From the NCBI RefSeq assembly GCF_002968575.1, contig NZ_PVBM01000008.1:177487-241486 (forward strand): a stretch of DNA of 64,000 nt, read 5' to 3'. The notes under the pieces were generated by a model, which ran no database searches, was not told where the DNA came from, and worked only from the letters and a program-made list of their open reading frames with translations. Source of the stretch: Neorhizobium huautlense. Its GTDB lineage: Bacteria > Pseudomonadota > Alphaproteobacteria > Rhizobiales > Rhizobiaceae. Positions 38,876 to 48,562 of the stretch are shown here, piece after piece. Numbering within the stretch: position 1 is the stretch's first letter; each line of letters starts with the position of its first letter. Position numbers and translations under genes: made by a program.

Positions 38876-39598
38876 TCAAGCCGCCTCGCGGAACCGGTAA
38901 CCTACGCCGTAGAGCGTTTCGATCATATCAAAGTCGTTGTCGACCATCTTGAATTTCTTGCGCAGCCGCTTGATGTGGCTGTCGATCGTGCGATCGTCCA
39001 CATAGACCTGCTCGTCATAAGCCGCATCCATCAGCGCGTCGCGGCTCTTCACCACGCCTGGCCGCTGCGCCAAGGAATGCAGAATCAGAAACTCTGTCAC
39101 CGTCAGTGTCACCGGTTCACCCTTCCAGGTGCATGTGTGACGCTCCTGATCCATGAGGAGCTGGCCCCGCTCCAGCGTGCGCGCGGCCTGCTGATCCGAT
39201 GCCACCTTTCCGCTTCCGACAGCCTGCGCTTCGCGGCTGCCCGCGCGGCGCAAGATCGCCTTCACCCGTTCCACCAGAAGACGCTGTGAGAACGGTTTGG
39301 TGATGAAATCGTCGGCGCCCATCTTCAGTCCGAACAGCTCGTCGATCTCCTCGTCCTTGGACGTCAGGAAGATGACGGGCAGGTCCGACTTCTGACGAAG
39401 TCGCCGCAACAGTTCCATTCCGTCCATGCGCGGCATCTTGATATCGAAGATTGCCAGCTGCGGCGGGCGGGCGATCAGCCCGTCGAGCGCAGAGGCGCCG
39501 TCCGTATAGGTTTCGACCTTGTATCCTTCCGCCTCCAGTGCAATCGACACCGAAGTCAGGATATTGCGGTCGTCGTCCACGAGCGCGATTGTCTGCAT
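38876..39598 (-). CDS. chvI: Response regulator ChvI (OmpR family)
   Basis: Transcription factor of the ChvG-ChvI system, controlling succinoglycan, motility, type VI secretion and virulence genes in relatives. The receiver domain has phospho-acceptor Asp52 in [19 protein letters not shown] and Lys in [15 protein letters not shown]. The OmpR winged helix is at about 145-235 ([37 protein letters not shown]). Length is 240 residues. ATG 39598 is the family start. Divergent from pckA across an AT-rich gap. Confidence 0.95.
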   Translation of the reverse strand: MQTIALVDDDRNILTSVSIALEAEGYKVETYTDGASALDGLIARPPQLAIFDIKMPRMDGMELLRRLRQKSDLPVIFLTSKDEEIDELFGLKMGADDFITKPFSQRLLVERVKAILRRAGSREAQAVGSGKVASDQQAARTLERGQLLMDQERHTCTWKGEPVTLTVTEFLILHSLAQRPGVVKSRDALMDAAYDEQVYVDDRTIDSHIKRLRKKFKMVDNDFDMIETLYGVGYRFREAA

Positions 39599-39925
39599 GC
39601 TCTCCGTCTCCGTCACCATTTATGCGCATCTCCCGGAATCGCCCCAGCCCGGGGGCTTCAGCCGATGCGCTTCTTGAGTATAAAGGTGGAACAAATTGTG
39701 GCAAAGATAAAGGGGCCGGTTGGGATCCCAGAATTGTATCGGCAATTCCGTGTGCGGATAAAGCAGGATTAAAACTGTTATTAAACCGATTTAAAGAGGA
39801 ATAAATTTTCTTAAATCGATTAATTAATTGATTTTGCTAAACAATTTTAGAGGGCACCCTTGCTCTTTGGAAAATCCCTCATTAATTCTGAGGCACGTTC
39901 AACGGCAGATAAAGGAAAAGCGCGT
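39599..39925. promoter_or_regulatory. AT-rich divergent promoter region between chvI and pckA
   Basis: 327 bases with no gene. The part from about 39760 to 39852 is much richer in A+T than its surroundings and contains repeated TTAA blocks (for example ATTAATTAATTG). The TTAA spacings (5, 6 and 9) do not fit a CtrA box with spacing 7. Probably holds promoters and operators for both genes. ChvI itself is a possible regulator; I see no site I can name. Confidence 0.5.
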
Positions 39926-41536
39926 ATGGAGGAGTTCGGACTTTACAATCCCGCCAATGGGATAACGACCCTTGGTTTTCGTGACCTGTCGCGTGTCAAC
40001 TATAACTTCTCCGAGACAGAGCTTTACGAGGAAGCCATCCGTCGAGAAGAGGCCGATCTGACCGTGGATGGAGCTTTAAGGGCGGTGACAGGTCAGCACA
40101 CCGGTCGCTCACCGAAGGATAAGTTCGTCGTTCGCGATGCAAACACCGAGGACGCCATCTGGTGGGACAATAACAAACCGATGACTCCCGAGCGTTTCAA
40201 CGTGCTCTACCAGGACATGGTGGCGCATGCTGCTGGTAAAGCTCTCTTCGTGCAGGATCTTATCGGCGGGGCAGACCCGGAAAACGCGCTTCCGACCCGT
40301 GTGATCACGGAATTGGCTTGGCACGCGCTGTTCATTCGCAATCTTCTGATACGACCGAACCGAGCTTCTCTTGAAACCTTTACCCAGAAGCTCACGATCA
40401 TCAATCTGCCGAGCTTCAAAGCCGATCCGGCGCGTCACGGTTGCCGAACGGAAACTGTTATTGCCTGTGACCTGACCAGGGGTATCGTTCTGATCGGCGG
40501 CACGTCCTACGCAGGCGAAAACAAGAAGTCCGTCTTCACCGTGCTGAACTACCTTCTGCCGGCCAAAGGCGTCATGCCGATGCATTGCTCCGCAAACGTC
40601 GGCAAGGACGGTGACTCGGCTGTATTTTTCGGCCTGTCGGGTACCGGCAAGACGACCCTTTCCGCCGATCCCAGCCGCACTCTGATCGGCGACGACGAAC
40701 ATGGCTGGGGCGAAAATGGAATCTTCAATTTTGAAGGCGGCTGCTATGCCAAGGCTATCAAGTTGTCGGCCGAGGCCGAGCCGGAAATCTATGCCGCGAC
40801 GCGGCGCTTCGGCGCAGTTCTGGAAAACGTCGTGCTCGATGAGAACCGCGTTCCCGATTTCGATGACAATTCGCTGACCGAAAACACCCGTAGCGCCTAC
40901 CCGTTGCATTTCATCCCGAACGCATCGGAAACCGGGCTTGCGCCGCATCCGAAGACGATCATCATGTTGACGGCCGATGCCTTCGGCGTCATGCCACCGA
41001 TCGCCAAGCTGACACCGGAACAGGCTATGTATCACTTCCTTTCCGGTTATACCGCCAAGGTCGCCGGTACGGAAAAAGGCGTGACAGAGCCGGAGGCCAC
41101 CTTCTCGACCTGCTTCGGCGCTCCCTTCATGCCGCGCCATCCGGCCGAGTACGGCAATCTGCTCAAGGAGCTGATCGCCCGTCACGGGGTCAATTGCTGG
41201 CTGGTCAATACCGGTTGGACCGGCGGCGCTTACGGCGTCGGTCGCCGTATGCCGATCAAGGCAACCCGCGCCCTGTTGACCGCCGCTCTCAACGGCAGCC
41301 TCAACAGCGCCGAGTTCCGCACGGATGCCAATTTCGGTTTTGCGGTGCCCGTTGCCGTCGAGGGTGTCGACAACTCTATTCTCGACCCGCGCTCGACCTG
41401 GGCCGACGGCTTGGCTTACGACGTTCAGGCGCAGAAGCTGGTTTCGATGTTCATTTCGAACTTCGAGAAGTTCGAGGATCACGTCGACAGCAAGGTGCGT
41501 GACGCGGCACCTGGATTTCTTGTCGCCGCCGAATAA
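39926..41536 (+). CDS. pckA: Phosphoenolpyruvate carboxykinase (ATP)
   Basis: Converts oxaloacetate to PEP, the entry to gluconeogenesis on C4 acids. Motifs: [16 protein letters not shown] (Arg-binding loop), the P-loop [19 protein letters not shown] (near residue 237), [20 protein letters not shown], and [15 protein letters not shown] toward the end. Length is 536 residues. ATG 39926 follows AAAGGAAAAG; an in-frame start further up would add 22 non-conserved residues. Divergent from chvI, ends at a terminator overlapping a weak parS-like site. Confidence 0.97.
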   Translation: MEEFGLYNPANGITTLGFRDLSRVNYNFSETELYEEAIRREEADLTVDGALRAVTGQHTGRSPKDKFVVRDANTEDAIWWDNNKPMTPERFNVLYQDMVAHAAGKALFVQDLIGGADPENALPTRVITELAWHALFIRNLLIRPNRASLETFTQKLTIINLPSFKADPARHGCRTETVIACDLTRGIVLIGGTSYAGENKKSVFTVLNYLLPAKGVMPMHCSANVGKDGDSAVFFGLSGTGKTTLSADPSRTLIGDDEHGWGENGIFNFEGGCYAKAIKLSAEAEPEIYAATRRFGAVLENVVLDENRVPDFDDNSLTENTRSAYPLHFIPNASETGLAPHPKTIIMLTADAFGVMPPIAKLTPEQAMYHFLSGYTAKVAGTEKGVTEPEATFSTCFGAPFMPRHPAEYGNLLKELIARHGVNCWLVNTGWTGGAYGVGRRMPIKATRALLTAALNGSLNSAEFRTDANFGFAVPVAVEGVDNSILDPRSTWADGLAYDVQAQKLVSMFISNFEKFEDHVDSKVRDAAPGFLVAAE

Positions 41537-41546
41537 GCTCAAGCAA

Positions 41547-41562
41547 TGATTCACGTGGAACC
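41547..41562. promoter_or_regulatory. Weak parS-like site (13/16)
   Basis: TGATTCACGTGGAACC matches parS at 13 of 16 positions; the right half is degenerate. It overlaps the left arm of the pckA terminator. Confidence 0.35.
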
Positions 41563-41593
41563 GCCGGCTGCTCAGCTGGCGGTTTTCTTTTTG
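41559..41593 (+). terminator. Intrinsic terminator after pckA
   Basis: Arms AACCGCC (41559-41565) and GGCGGTT (41578-41584), then TTCTTTTT. Confidence 0.75.
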
Positions 41594-41639
41594 CCGGCTT
41601 TGTGGGAAAGATGCGGCCAAACGCAAAGACCCGTCGACC

Positions 41640-42074
41640 ATGGCCAGCAATCCTCTCGTTATCAACAGCCGCATTACCATCGCCGGATGGGAGCTGACCG
41701 AACAGTTCGTGCTTGCGGGCGGGCCAGGCGGACAGAACGTCAACAAGGTTTCGACCGCCGTTCAGCTGTTCTTCGATATCGCCAATTCCCCCTCGCTGCC
41801 TGAGCGCATCAAGGCGAATGCCCTCAAGCTTGCCGGGAAACGGGTGTCGAAGGACGGCGTGCTGATGATAGAAGCAAGCCGCTCCCGCAGCCAGGAGCGC
41901 AACCGCGAAGAGGCGCGTGAGCGGCTGAAAGATCTGATCCTGGAGGCCGCCAAACCGCCCCCGCCGCCAAGGAAGGCGACCAAACCGACCAAAGGTTCGG
42001 TCGAGCGCCGGCTGAAGGAGAAATCCGGCCGCTCGGAGGTGAAGAAAATGCGGGGCCGTCCGCACGGAGATTGA
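41640..42074 (+). CDS. arfB: Alternative ribosome-rescue factor B (peptidyl-tRNA hydrolase)
   Basis: Frees ribosomes stalled on mRNAs without stop codons by hydrolysing peptidyl-tRNA. The release-factor-like domain has the catalytic loop VLAGGPGGQNVNKVSTAVQL with the GGQ motif (near residue 28). The basic C-terminal tail (PPPPRKATKPTKGSVERRLK and after) would sit in the mRNA channel. Length is 144 residues, as in E. coli YaeJ/ArfB. ATG 41640. alkB starts one base after its stop. Confidence 0.94.
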   Translation: MASNPLVINSRITIAGWELTEQFVLAGGPGGQNVNKVSTAVQLFFDIANSPSLPERIKANALKLAGKRVSKDGVLMIEASRSRSQERNREEARERLKDLILEAAKPPPPPRKATKPTKGSVERRLKEKSGRSEVKKMRGRPHGD

Positions 42075-42075
42075 C

Positions 42076-42687
42076 TTGGCAACGGTATCGAACGGTATCC
42101 GCCACCTGCCGGATCACCTGGACCGCCCGGCGCAGGAACGCCTGGTCGAGAGGATTCGCGCCATTGTAACGGAAGCGCCGCTCTATGTGCCGGAAATGCC
42201 CGGCACGGGAAAACCCATGTCGGTGCGCATGACGAATTGCGGGTCGCTCGGCTGGGTGACCGACAAGGATAAAGGCTATCGGTATCAACCGTTTCATCCG
42301 GCAACCGGTAAGCCATGGCCTGCCATTCCGGAAGAATTGATGGACCTGTGGGAGCGGCTCGCGGACTATCCGAAGCCGCCGGAAGCCTGTCTCGTGAACT
42401 TCTATTCGGACGAGGCCAGGATGGGACTGCACCAGGATCGGGACGAGACCGATCTGGCAGCGCCGGTTCTTTCGGTCTCACTTGGCAACAGCTGTCTGTT
42501 CCGTGTCGGCGGCTTGAGTCGCAAGGACCCGACGCGCTCCTTCCGGCTGGCGAGCGGCGATATCGTCATCCTGGGCGGAGAAGGGCGGTTGGTCTTCCAC
42601 GGCGTCGATCGCATCTATCCCGGCACGTCTACGCTTCTGAAGAACGGCGGCCGGATCAATCTGACCCTTCGCCGAGTCAACATCTAA
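42076..42687 (+). CDS. alkB: AlkB-type 2-oxoglutarate/Fe(II)-dependent DNA repair dioxygenase
   Basis: Oxidatively removes alkyl lesions such as 1-methyladenine and 3-methylcytosine. Iron ligands are visible as the HQDRDE motif (near residue 120) and the later His of VFHGVDRI. The 2-oxoglutarate-binding end is RINLTLRR. NCGSLGWVTDKDKGYRYQP is the nucleotide-recognition lid region. Length is 203 residues with a TTG start at 42076, one base after arfB, so the two are coupled. Convergent with coaA, 27 bases apart. Confidence 0.92.
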   Translation: MATVSNGIRHLPDHLDRPAQERLVERIRAIVTEAPLYVPEMPGTGKPMSVRMTNCGSLGWVTDKDKGYRYQPFHPATGKPWPAIPEELMDLWERLADYPKPPEACLVNFYSDEARMGLHQDRDETDLAAPVLSVSLGNSCLFRVGGLSRKDPTRSFRLASGDIVILGGEGRLVFHGVDRIYPGTSTLLKNGGRINLTLRRVNI

Positions 42688-42714
42688 AATTATCGATAGC
42701 CGCCGATCCATCGC

Positions 42715-43704
42715 CTACAATTTGCGGAGCGACACCGTTTCCACGAGGTGATTGCGCCCCTTACGCAGGATGAGGTCGGCGCGAGGACGCGTCGGCAGGA
42801 TGTTCTGCCGCAGGTTCTTGAGATTGATGTTTTCCCAAAGCCCCTCGGCGACGGCGCGTGCTGCGTCCGCGTCAATGGCAGCGTATTTCTTGAAGAAGGA
42901 AGTCGGATCGCGGAAGGCGGTCTGGCGCAGTTTCATGAAGCGCTGGACGTACCAGGTATGAATCTGCTCCTCGTCCGCGTCGATATAGATCGAAAAATCG
43001 AAGAAATCCGAAACGATCGGCACGATCTTTCCATCGGCGGGCAACGCCCGCGACTGCAGGACATTGATGCCTTCGAAGATCAATATGTCCGGCCGGTCGA
43101 CGAGAGTGAATTCGTTGGGCAGCACGTCATAGGTGAGGTGCGAATAGCGCGGCGCCTTGACGTTGGGCTCGCCTGCCTTGATCGCCGAAAGAAAGCGCAG
43201 GATGGCGCCCACGTCGTAGCTTTCCGGAAAACCCTTGCGCTCCATCAGGTTCTCGCGCTGCAGCACGGCATTGGGATGGAGAAAACCGTCTGTGGTGATC
43301 AGATCCACCTTCGGGCTCGACGGCCATCTGGCGAGCAATTCCTGCAGGATACGCGCTGTCGTCGATTTGCCGACGGCCACCGACCCGGCGATTCCAATGA
43401 TGAAAGGCGTCTTGGTGACGTCCGAGAGGCTCAGGAAGCGGTTTCTCTGCTGGAATAGAAGCTGAGAAGCTTCGACATGCGAAGACAGCAGGCGCGAGAG
43501 CGAGAGATAAATCCGCCGCACCTCGTCGAGATCGATCGGGTCGTCGAGGGATCTAAGCCGCCCTACCTCGTCCGCCGTCAGCGTCAGGGGCGTATCGGCG
43601 CGGAACCTCGCCCATTCGTCAGCCGTGAATCGATGATAGGGCGAGTAATATTCGACAATCGCGTCCGGATCGGACGTTTCGGCGGATTGAGGTGCTATAT
43701 TCAT
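42715..43704 (-). CDS. coaA: Pantothenate kinase, type I
   Basis: Phosphorylates pantothenate, the first committed step to coenzyme A. The P-loop is [20 protein letters not shown] (near residue 105), followed by [20 protein letters not shown] and RKGFPESYD. Near 200 is [11 protein letters not shown] and near 260 [15 protein letters not shown]. Length is 329 residues. ATG 43704 overlaps the hisE stop (ATGA), so coaA is the last gene of the his transcript. Confidence 0.96.
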   Translation of the reverse strand: MNIAPQSAETSDPDAIVEYYSPYHRFTADEWARFRADTPLTLTADEVGRLRSLDDPIDLDEVRRIYLSLSRLLSSHVEASQLLFQQRNRFLSLSDVTKTPFIIGIAGSVAVGKSTTARILQELLARWPSSPKVDLITTDGFLHPNAVLQRENLMERKGFPESYDVGAILRFLSAIKAGEPNVKAPRYSHLTYDVLPNEFTLVDRPDILIFEGINVLQSRALPADGKIVPIVSDFFDFSIYIDADEEQIHTWYVQRFMKLRQTAFRDPTSFFKKYAAIDADAARAVAEGLWENINLKNLRQNILPTRPRADLILRKGRNHLVETVSLRKL

Positions 43705-44024
43705 GATGTCGGCCGGCCCGCCTTTTCCTGGATCCCGGATTGACCGGTCCGCCGTTGAAGCTCTTCCAGGATATCCTGTAGCGGGATGCCGGCAATATTC
43801 AATACGACCATAAGGTGATAGAGGAGGTCCGCGCTTTCGCCGACCAGATCCTTCCGGTCCTGTGAGACTGCCGCAATGACCGTCTCGACGGCCTCTTCGC
43901 CAAGCTTCTTGGCGGCCTTCATCTGCCCGGCCGCCACGAGCTTTGCCGTCCAGGATTCATCGGGCGAGGCTTTGGCGCGCTGCGCCACGATCCGTTCGAG
44001 GTCACCAAGAGAAAATTCACTCAC
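43701..44024 (-). CDS. hisE: Phosphoribosyl-ATP pyrophosphatase
   Basis: Second step of histidine synthesis: removes pyrophosphate from PR-ATP. MazG-type all-alpha fold with [20 protein letters not shown], where the Glu residues bind Mg, and [20 protein letters not shown]. Length is 107 residues. HisE is free-standing rather than fused to HisI, which is usual in alphaproteobacteria; hisI is not in the window. 14 bases after hisF. Confidence 0.95.
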   Translation of the reverse strand: MSEFSLGDLERIVAQRAKASPDESWTAKLVAAGQMKAAKKLGEEAVETVIAAVSQDRKDLVGESADLLYHLMVVLNIAGIPLQDILEELQRRTGQSGIQEKAGRPTS

Positions 44025-44038
44025 ACTGTCTCTCCCGG

Positions 44039-44815
44039 TCAGTCGAGCCGCATCGCAACGCCATGCTCGGCCATATAATGCTTCGCTTGACCCACCGTAT
44101 AGGTACCGAAATGGAAAATCGATGCGGCGAGCACGGCGGTGGCGTGGCCTTCCTTGATGCCTGCGACCAGATCGTCGAGATTGCCGACACCGCCGGATGC
44201 GACGACGGGCGCTCGGACGCTATCGGCAATCGTGCGCGTCAGTTGTAGGTCGTAGCCGCTTTTCGTGCCGTCGCGGTCCATGGAGGTCACAAGCAGTTCG
44301 CCCGCGCCCCGCTCCACCATCTTGATCGCAAATTCGACCGCATCGATGCCTGTCGGATTGCGCCCGCCATGGGTGAAGATCTCCCATCGGGCGGTTTCAT
44401 CAGCAGCCGATACCTTCTTGGCATCGATCGAGACGACGATGCACTGGTTGCCGAACTTGTCGGCCGCCTCTGCCACGAAATCCGGATTGTTGACGGCGGC
44501 CGAATTGATCGAGACCTTGTCCGCTCCGGCCAGCAGCAGCTTGCGGATGTCGGAAGTGGCCCGCACCCCGCCGCCGACGGTGAGCGGCATGAAACAATGC
44601 TCTGCCGTGCGGGCAACCACGTCAAAGATGGTTTCGCGATTGTCCGAAGAGGCGGTGATGTCGAGGAAGCACAATTCGTCGGCGCCGGCAGCATCATAGG
44701 CTTTTGCGGCCTCCACCGGATCTCCGGCATCGATGAGATCGACGAAGTTCACGCCTTTCACGACGCGGCCGTCCTTAACATCCAGGCAAGGAATAACGCG
44801 GGCCTTCAAGGTCAT
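44039..44815 (-). CDS. hisF: Imidazole glycerol phosphate synthase cyclase subunit
   Basis: With HisH forms IGP and AICAR from PRFAR. It begins [20 protein letters not shown] with catalytic Asp11 of the CLDVKDG motif. The second catalytic Asp is in [17 protein letters not shown] (near residue 130), and the phosphate loop is [12 protein letters not shown]. Length is 258 residues. ATG 44815 overlaps the hisA stop. Confidence 0.97.
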   Translation of the reverse strand: MTLKARVIPCLDVKDGRVVKGVNFVDLIDAGDPVEAAKAYDAAGADELCFLDITASSDNRETIFDVVARTAEHCFMPLTVGGGVRATSDIRKLLLAGADKVSINSAAVNNPDFVAEAADKFGNQCIVVSIDAKKVSAADETARWEIFTHGGRNPTGIDAVEFAIKMVERGAGELLVTSMDRDGTKSGYDLQLTRTIADSVRAPVVASGGVGNLDDLVAGIKEGHATAVLAASIFHFGTYTVGQAKHYMAEHGVAMRLD

Positions 44816-45555
44816 GCGGCACGTCCTTTCTGGGCGCGGATCAGCGCCAATGCCTGCGCGGGATCGATACGGCCGTCGTAAAGCGCGCGGCCGGAAATTG
44901 CACCTTCGAGCCGCGCCGCATCCGGTTCCAGCATGCGGGCGATATCGTCAAGAGAAGCAAGCCCGCCGGACGCGATCACTGGGATGGAAACGGCATTCGC
45001 AAGCTCAAGCGTCGAAGCCCAGTTGATACCGGTCAGAATGCCGTCGCGATCGATATCCGTGTAGATGATGGCGGAAACGCCGGCTCCCTCGAACTTCCGG
45101 GCAAGCTCGATGACGCCGAGTTCCGAAGCCTCGGCCCAGCCTTCGACGGCGACCTTGCCGCCCTTGGCATCGATGCCGACGGCGACCTTGCCGGGAAACT
45201 TCTTGCAGGCCTCGATCACCAGCCTCGGGTCGCGCACGGCAACGGTTCCGAGGATGACGCGGGCAAGTCCGCGCGAAAGCCAGGCTTCGATATGATCGAG
45301 TGTCCGAATGCCGCCGCCGAGCTGAACGGGATTCTTCGTGGCTTTCAAGATTGCATCGACGGCGGCGCCGTTGACGCTCTCGCCGGCGAAGGCACCATTC
45401 AGGTCAACCACGTGCAGCCATTCGAAGCCTTGGTCCTCGAAGGCCTTGGCCTGTGCTGCGGGGTCGGGATTGTAGACGGTGGCCTGCGCCATGTCGCCGA
45501 GCTTCAGGCGGACGCACTGGCCGTCTTTCAAGTCTATTGCGGGAAATAGGATCAT
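44812..45555 (-). CDS. hisA: ProFAR isomerase
   Basis: Isomerises the ribosyl group of ProFAR to PRFAR. Begins [20 protein letters not shown] with the catalytic Asp of AIDLKDG. The second Asp is in [17 protein letters not shown] (near residue 130). [15 protein letters not shown] binds phosphate. Length is 247 residues, a half-barrel relative of HisF. Lies between hisH and hisF. Confidence 0.97.
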   Translation of the reverse strand: MILFPAIDLKDGQCVRLKLGDMAQATVYNPDPAAQAKAFEDQGFEWLHVVDLNGAFAGESVNGAAVDAILKATKNPVQLGGGIRTLDHIEAWLSRGLARVILGTVAVRDPRLVIEACKKFPGKVAVGIDAKGGKVAVEGWAEASELGVIELARKFEGAGVSAIIYTDIDRDGILTGINWASTLELANAVSIPVIASGGLASLDDIARMLEPDAARLEGAISGRALYDGRIDPAQALALIRAQKGRAA

Positions 45556-45583
45556 GGGTGTTCAGTCCTGGCAGTACGCGAGC

Positions 45584-46234
45584 TCAAGGCTTCCAGCGCA
45601 GAAAATTGGAGATCAGGGCGAGGCCCAGTGTCTGGCTCTTTTCCGGATGGAACTGAGAGCCCACGACATTGTCGCGCCCGACAAAGGCCGTCATGGCGCC
45701 GCCATACTCGGTGGTGGCGATCACGTCGTGCCGGTGTTTTGCCGCCAGATGGTACGAATGCACGAAATAGGCGTGCAGCCCGGCGGGACCTGTCGGAATG
45801 CCTTCGAAGAGCGGGTGGGGGTGATGCAGGTCGAGCGTGTTCCAGCCGATCTGCGGGATTTTCAGGTGAGGGTCGTTGGGGGTCATCTCGACAACGTCTC
45901 CCTCGATCCAGCCGAACCCTTCGGTGATCGTCTTCTCCAGCCCACGCGAAGACATAAGCTGCATGCCGACGCAGATGCCGAGAAAGGGGCGCCCTTTATG
46001 TTCGACGACGTCTATGATGGCGTCCCGCATGCCCGGAACCGCATCAAGCCCCGCGCGGCAATCGGCATAGGCGCCAACGCCCGGCAATACGATCCGGTCG
46101 GCTGTCGCGACGGCATCCGCCTTGTCGGTGAGGTCGATCACGGCCTCGATGCCCGCCTCGCGGGCGGCCCGCTCGAAGGCCTTGGCCGCAGAACGCAGAT
46201 TGCCCGACCCGTAGTCTATGATTGCGACGCGCAT
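45584..46234 (-). CDS. hisH: Imidazole glycerol phosphate synthase glutaminase subunit
   Basis: Supplies ammonia from glutamine to HisF. The class I glutaminase triad is visible: Cys in [11 protein letters not shown] (near residue 84), and His and Glu in [15 protein letters not shown] (near 195). Begins [20 protein letters not shown]. Length is 216 residues. ATG 46234 shares one base with the stop of the DUF2628 gene (TGATG), so translation is coupled. A much longer open frame upstream is overlap only. Confidence 0.96.
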   Translation of the reverse strand: MRVAIIDYGSGNLRSAAKAFERAAREAGIEAVIDLTDKADAVATADRIVLPGVGAYADCRAGLDAVPGMRDAIIDVVEHKGRPFLGICVGMQLMSSRGLEKTITEGFGWIEGDVVEMTPNDPHLKIPQIGWNTLDLHHPHPLFEGIPTGPAGLHAYFVHSYHLAAKHRHDVIATTEYGGAMTAFVGRDNVVGSQFHPEKSQTLGLALISNFLRWKP

Positions 46235-46716
46235 CAGCGTCCTCCTTGATAGTCGAAAAGGCCGATACCTGGCCCTTGCCAACCGGACGTGGACGGCTTT
46301 GCCTGCTTCGTCCATGCGCTCGGGGCCGGCAGTTGTTGTTCGTCGGGTTGCGGCAGATGGGAAAAATAGATCTCTTCCGCTGTCGCCAGATCGGGCGCGG
46401 TAATCACCGTTTCCACCGTCCAGCCGCGTCTGATCAACGCTTCGGAGCGATAATGTCGACCTTCCAGCGCGACGAGCAAGTTGATCGCGAAGGCGCACAG
46501 GAAGCCTCCAAGCTCGAAACCGGGCAAGCTCGTCAGAAGGCCGCTGCCGATCTGGCCGAAGAGTACCACGATCCCGGCGAGCCAGAGCCTGTGCCAGATG
46601 AGCCAGATCCATGGAAAGAACAGCGCCGTCCAGGAAAATCCGTCCGGCAGTACGAGCGTCGAGCGGTGGTCCCTATCCGGGCCTCCAGGTGGTGTCAGAA
46701 CGAGATAGCTTCTCAA
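46234..46716 (-). CDS. DUF2628 membrane protein in the his operon
   Basis: Unknown function. Two hydrophobic segments lie near residues 28-52 ([20 protein letters not shown]) and 68-85 ([20 protein letters not shown]), typical of DUF2628. The C-terminus is polar with Pro and Gln. Length is 160 residues. Placed between hisB and hisH with a stop/start overlap, so it must be co-expressed with histidine genes. No direct role in the pathway is known. Confidence 0.82.
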   Translation of the reverse strand: MRSYLVLTPPGGPDRDHRSTLVLPDGFSWTALFFPWIWLIWHRLWLAGIVVLFGQIGSGLLTSLPGFELGGFLCAFAINLLVALEGRHYRSEALIRRGWTVETVITAPDLATAEEIYFSHLPQPDEQQLPAPSAWTKQAKPSTSGWQGPGIGLFDYQGGR

Positions 46717-46735
46717 GGAGTTTCTCCCGGAGCGG

Positions 46736-47344
46736 CTAGACCAGCATTCCCTTTGTGGAGGGGACGCGATTGGCCTGCCGCGGATCGATTTCGGTTGCCG
46801 CGCGGAGCACCCGCGCCACGGCTTTGAAGCAGGTCTCGGCGATATGGTGGTTGTTCGCGCCGTAGTGGTTCATCACATGCAGTGTGATGCCGGCATTCTG
46901 GGCGAAGGCCTGGAAGAATTCCCGCACGAGTTCTGTATCGAATGTGCCGATCTTCGGCGCGCTGAAAGCGACATTCCAGACCAGGAAAGGCCGGCCGGAG
47001 ACATCGATGGCGGCCTTGGTCATGGTTTCGTCCATAGCAAGGTCGATCGAAGCATACCGCTGAATGCCCCGCCTGTCGCCGAGCGCCTTCGAAAGTGCCT
47101 GCCCGAGCGCGATTCCGGTATCTTCTACCGTATGATGATCATCGATATGCAGGTCGCCCTTCACGTCGATATCCATGTCGATAAGCGAATGTCGTGACAA
47201 CTGGTCGAGCATATGATCGAAAAAACCGACGCCCGTGGAAACCTTTGCCGCCCCGGTGCCGTCGAGATTGACGGAAACGGAAACGGAAGTCTCGTTGGTC
47301 TTGCGGGAAATGGTTCCTGCACGCCGGATCGTGGTTTCGCCCAT
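46736..47344 (-). CDS. hisB: Imidazoleglycerol-phosphate dehydratase
   Basis: Dehydrates IGP to imidazole acetol phosphate, a manganese enzyme. Metal-binding His clusters: [38 protein letters not shown] and [17 protein letters not shown]. Length is 202 residues from ATG 47344, matching the family; ATG 47359 would add five residues. Single-function form without the HolPase domain. First gene of the hisB-DUF2628-hisH-hisA-hisF-hisE-coaA set. Confidence 0.96.
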   Translation of the reverse strand: MGETTIRRAGTISRKTNETSVSVSVNLDGTGAAKVSTGVGFFDHMLDQLSRHSLIDMDIDVKGDLHIDDHHTVEDTGIALGQALSKALGDRRGIQRYASIDLAMDETMTKAAIDVSGRPFLVWNVAFSAPKIGTFDTELVREFFQAFAQNAGITLHVMNHYGANNHHIAETCFKAVARVLRAATEIDPRQANRVPSTKGMLV

Positions 47345-47523
47345 CGGGGTCTGCTCCATGCACTAGATGAGGCTCCTTATCAGGCAGAAAGCCAAATATC
47401 CAGCAAAAGCCGGACATCCCCGTCCGCAAGATTGCATTCCGCGGCGCCCAACTTACATAGGGTTCAACGAGGCTTTTCGTGCCTCCAACTAATGCCCCCA
47501 CCAAGGGGCTCAACGGGTGCTGA

Positions 47524-48051
47524 ATGACAACAATTATCACTGTACGGAAAGGCGGCAAGGTGATCATGGCCGGTGACGGCCAGGTGAGCCTCGGCCAGAC
47601 CGTGATGAAGGGCAATGCCCGCAAGGTGCGCCGTATCGGCAAGGGCGAAGTGATTGCCGGTTTTGCCGGCGCCACGGCGGATGCCTTTACCCTGCTCGAC
47701 CGGCTGGAAAAGAAGCTCGAGCAATATCCGGGTCAGCTCATGCGCGCGGCCGTCGAACTTGCCAAGGATTGGCGCACGGACAAGTATCTGCGCAATCTCG
47801 AAGCGATGATGCTGGTCGCCGACAAATCCACCACGCTTGCCGTGACCGGCAATGGCGACGTGCTGGAACCCGAACATGGCGTGACGGCGATCGGCTCCGG
47901 CGGGAATTTTGCTTACGCCGCCGCGCGCGCCCTAATGGATACGGACAAGTCGGCGGAAGAGATTGCCCGGCAGGCGCTCGATATCGCCGCCGATATCTGC
48001 GTCTACACCAATCACAACCTTGTTGTGGAATCGTTGGATGCCGAAAACTGA
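47524..48051 (+). CDS. hslV: ATP-dependent protease subunit HslV (ClpQ)
   Basis: Proteasome-like peptidase ring. After Met comes the N-terminal nucleophile Thr in [37 protein letters not shown] and [17 protein letters not shown] follow, and the end is [18 protein letters not shown]. Length is 175 residues. Its last 14 bases overlap a GNAT gene, which in turn overlaps hslU. Heat-shock control would be expected, but I could not place a convincing sigma-32 promoter in the 164-base divergent gap. Confidence 0.97.
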   Translation: MTTIITVRKGGKVIMAGDGQVSLGQTVMKGNARKVRRIGKGEVIAGFAGATADAFTLLDRLEKKLEQYPGQLMRAAVELAKDWRTDKYLRNLEAMMLVADKSTTLAVTGNGDVLEPEHGVTAIGSGGNFAYAAARALMDTDKSAEEIARQALDIAADICVYTNHNLVVESLDAEN

Positions 48052-48562
48052 CGGCGCGCGCCGCTATCATTTTCGCGATGTCGTGAGCGAGGACTTTCCC
48101 ATGCTGGCGAAGTGGCTCGCCGAACCGCATGTGGCGGAATGGTGGGGCGAGGTCGGTGAGGAGCTGGCAAGCATCAAACACTCGATGTTGAGTATCGAAA
48201 CCAGGCCGATGATCGCAGAGTTGGACGGCCAGCCGATCGCTTACCTTCAGTACTACGATCCGCATCTGGAAGAGGGGCATCCCTACCAGGATCAGCCGAA
48301 AGGCACGCTTGGCATAGATATCTCGATTGGGACGCCGGATCTCATTGGAAAAGGGCATGGCAGTGCGATCGTTCGCCAGCTTGTGGATGAACTTTTCGCA
48401 GCCGGCGCCAAACGGATCGTCATCGACCCCGACCCGGAAAATATCCGCGCGATCCGCGCCTATGAAAAGGCAGGTTTCCGCTACATCGACACCAGGACAT
48501 CCATCTATGGTCCGGCGCATTTCATGGCGCTGGATGCACCGGAAGAAACGGATTTGAAATGA
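48038..48562 (+). CDS. GNAT acetyltransferase between hslV and hslU
   Basis: GCN5-related N-acetyltransferase of the aminoglycoside 6'-acetyltransferase-like (AAC(6')/RimJ-like) group. [20 protein letters not shown] and [14 protein letters not shown] open it. The acetyl-CoA site is [20 protein letters not shown], then [20 protein letters not shown]. Length is 174 residues. ATG 48038 lies inside the hslV end and the stop overlaps the hslU start, so it is made together with the protease. Substrate unknown; antibiotic resistance is not implied by the fold alone. Confidence 0.88.
   Translation: MPKTDGARRYHFRDVVSEDFPMLAKWLAEPHVAEWWGEVGEELASIKHSMLSIETRPMIAELDGQPIAYLQYYDPHLEEGHPYQDQPKGTLGIDISIGTPDLIGKGHGSAIVRQLVDELFAAGAKRIVIDPDPENIRAIRAYEKAGFRYIDTRTSIYGPAHFMALDAPEETDLK

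Noticed and set aside
39760..39860. CtrA binding sites in the AT-rich chvI-pckA gap
   Set aside because: TTAA pairs are spaced 5, 6 or 9 bases apart, not 7 as in the TTAA-N7-TTAA consensus.
46235..46612. An N-terminal extension of HisH
   Set aside because: The frame is open for 126 codons upstream, but it is overlap with the DUF2628 gene; the conserved HisH start [12 protein letters not shown] lies at 46234.
47360..47523. A sigma-32 heat-shock promoter for hslVU
   Set aside because: TTGCAT and TTACAT blocks are present, but neither fits the alphaproteobacterial RpoH consensus or spacing well enough.
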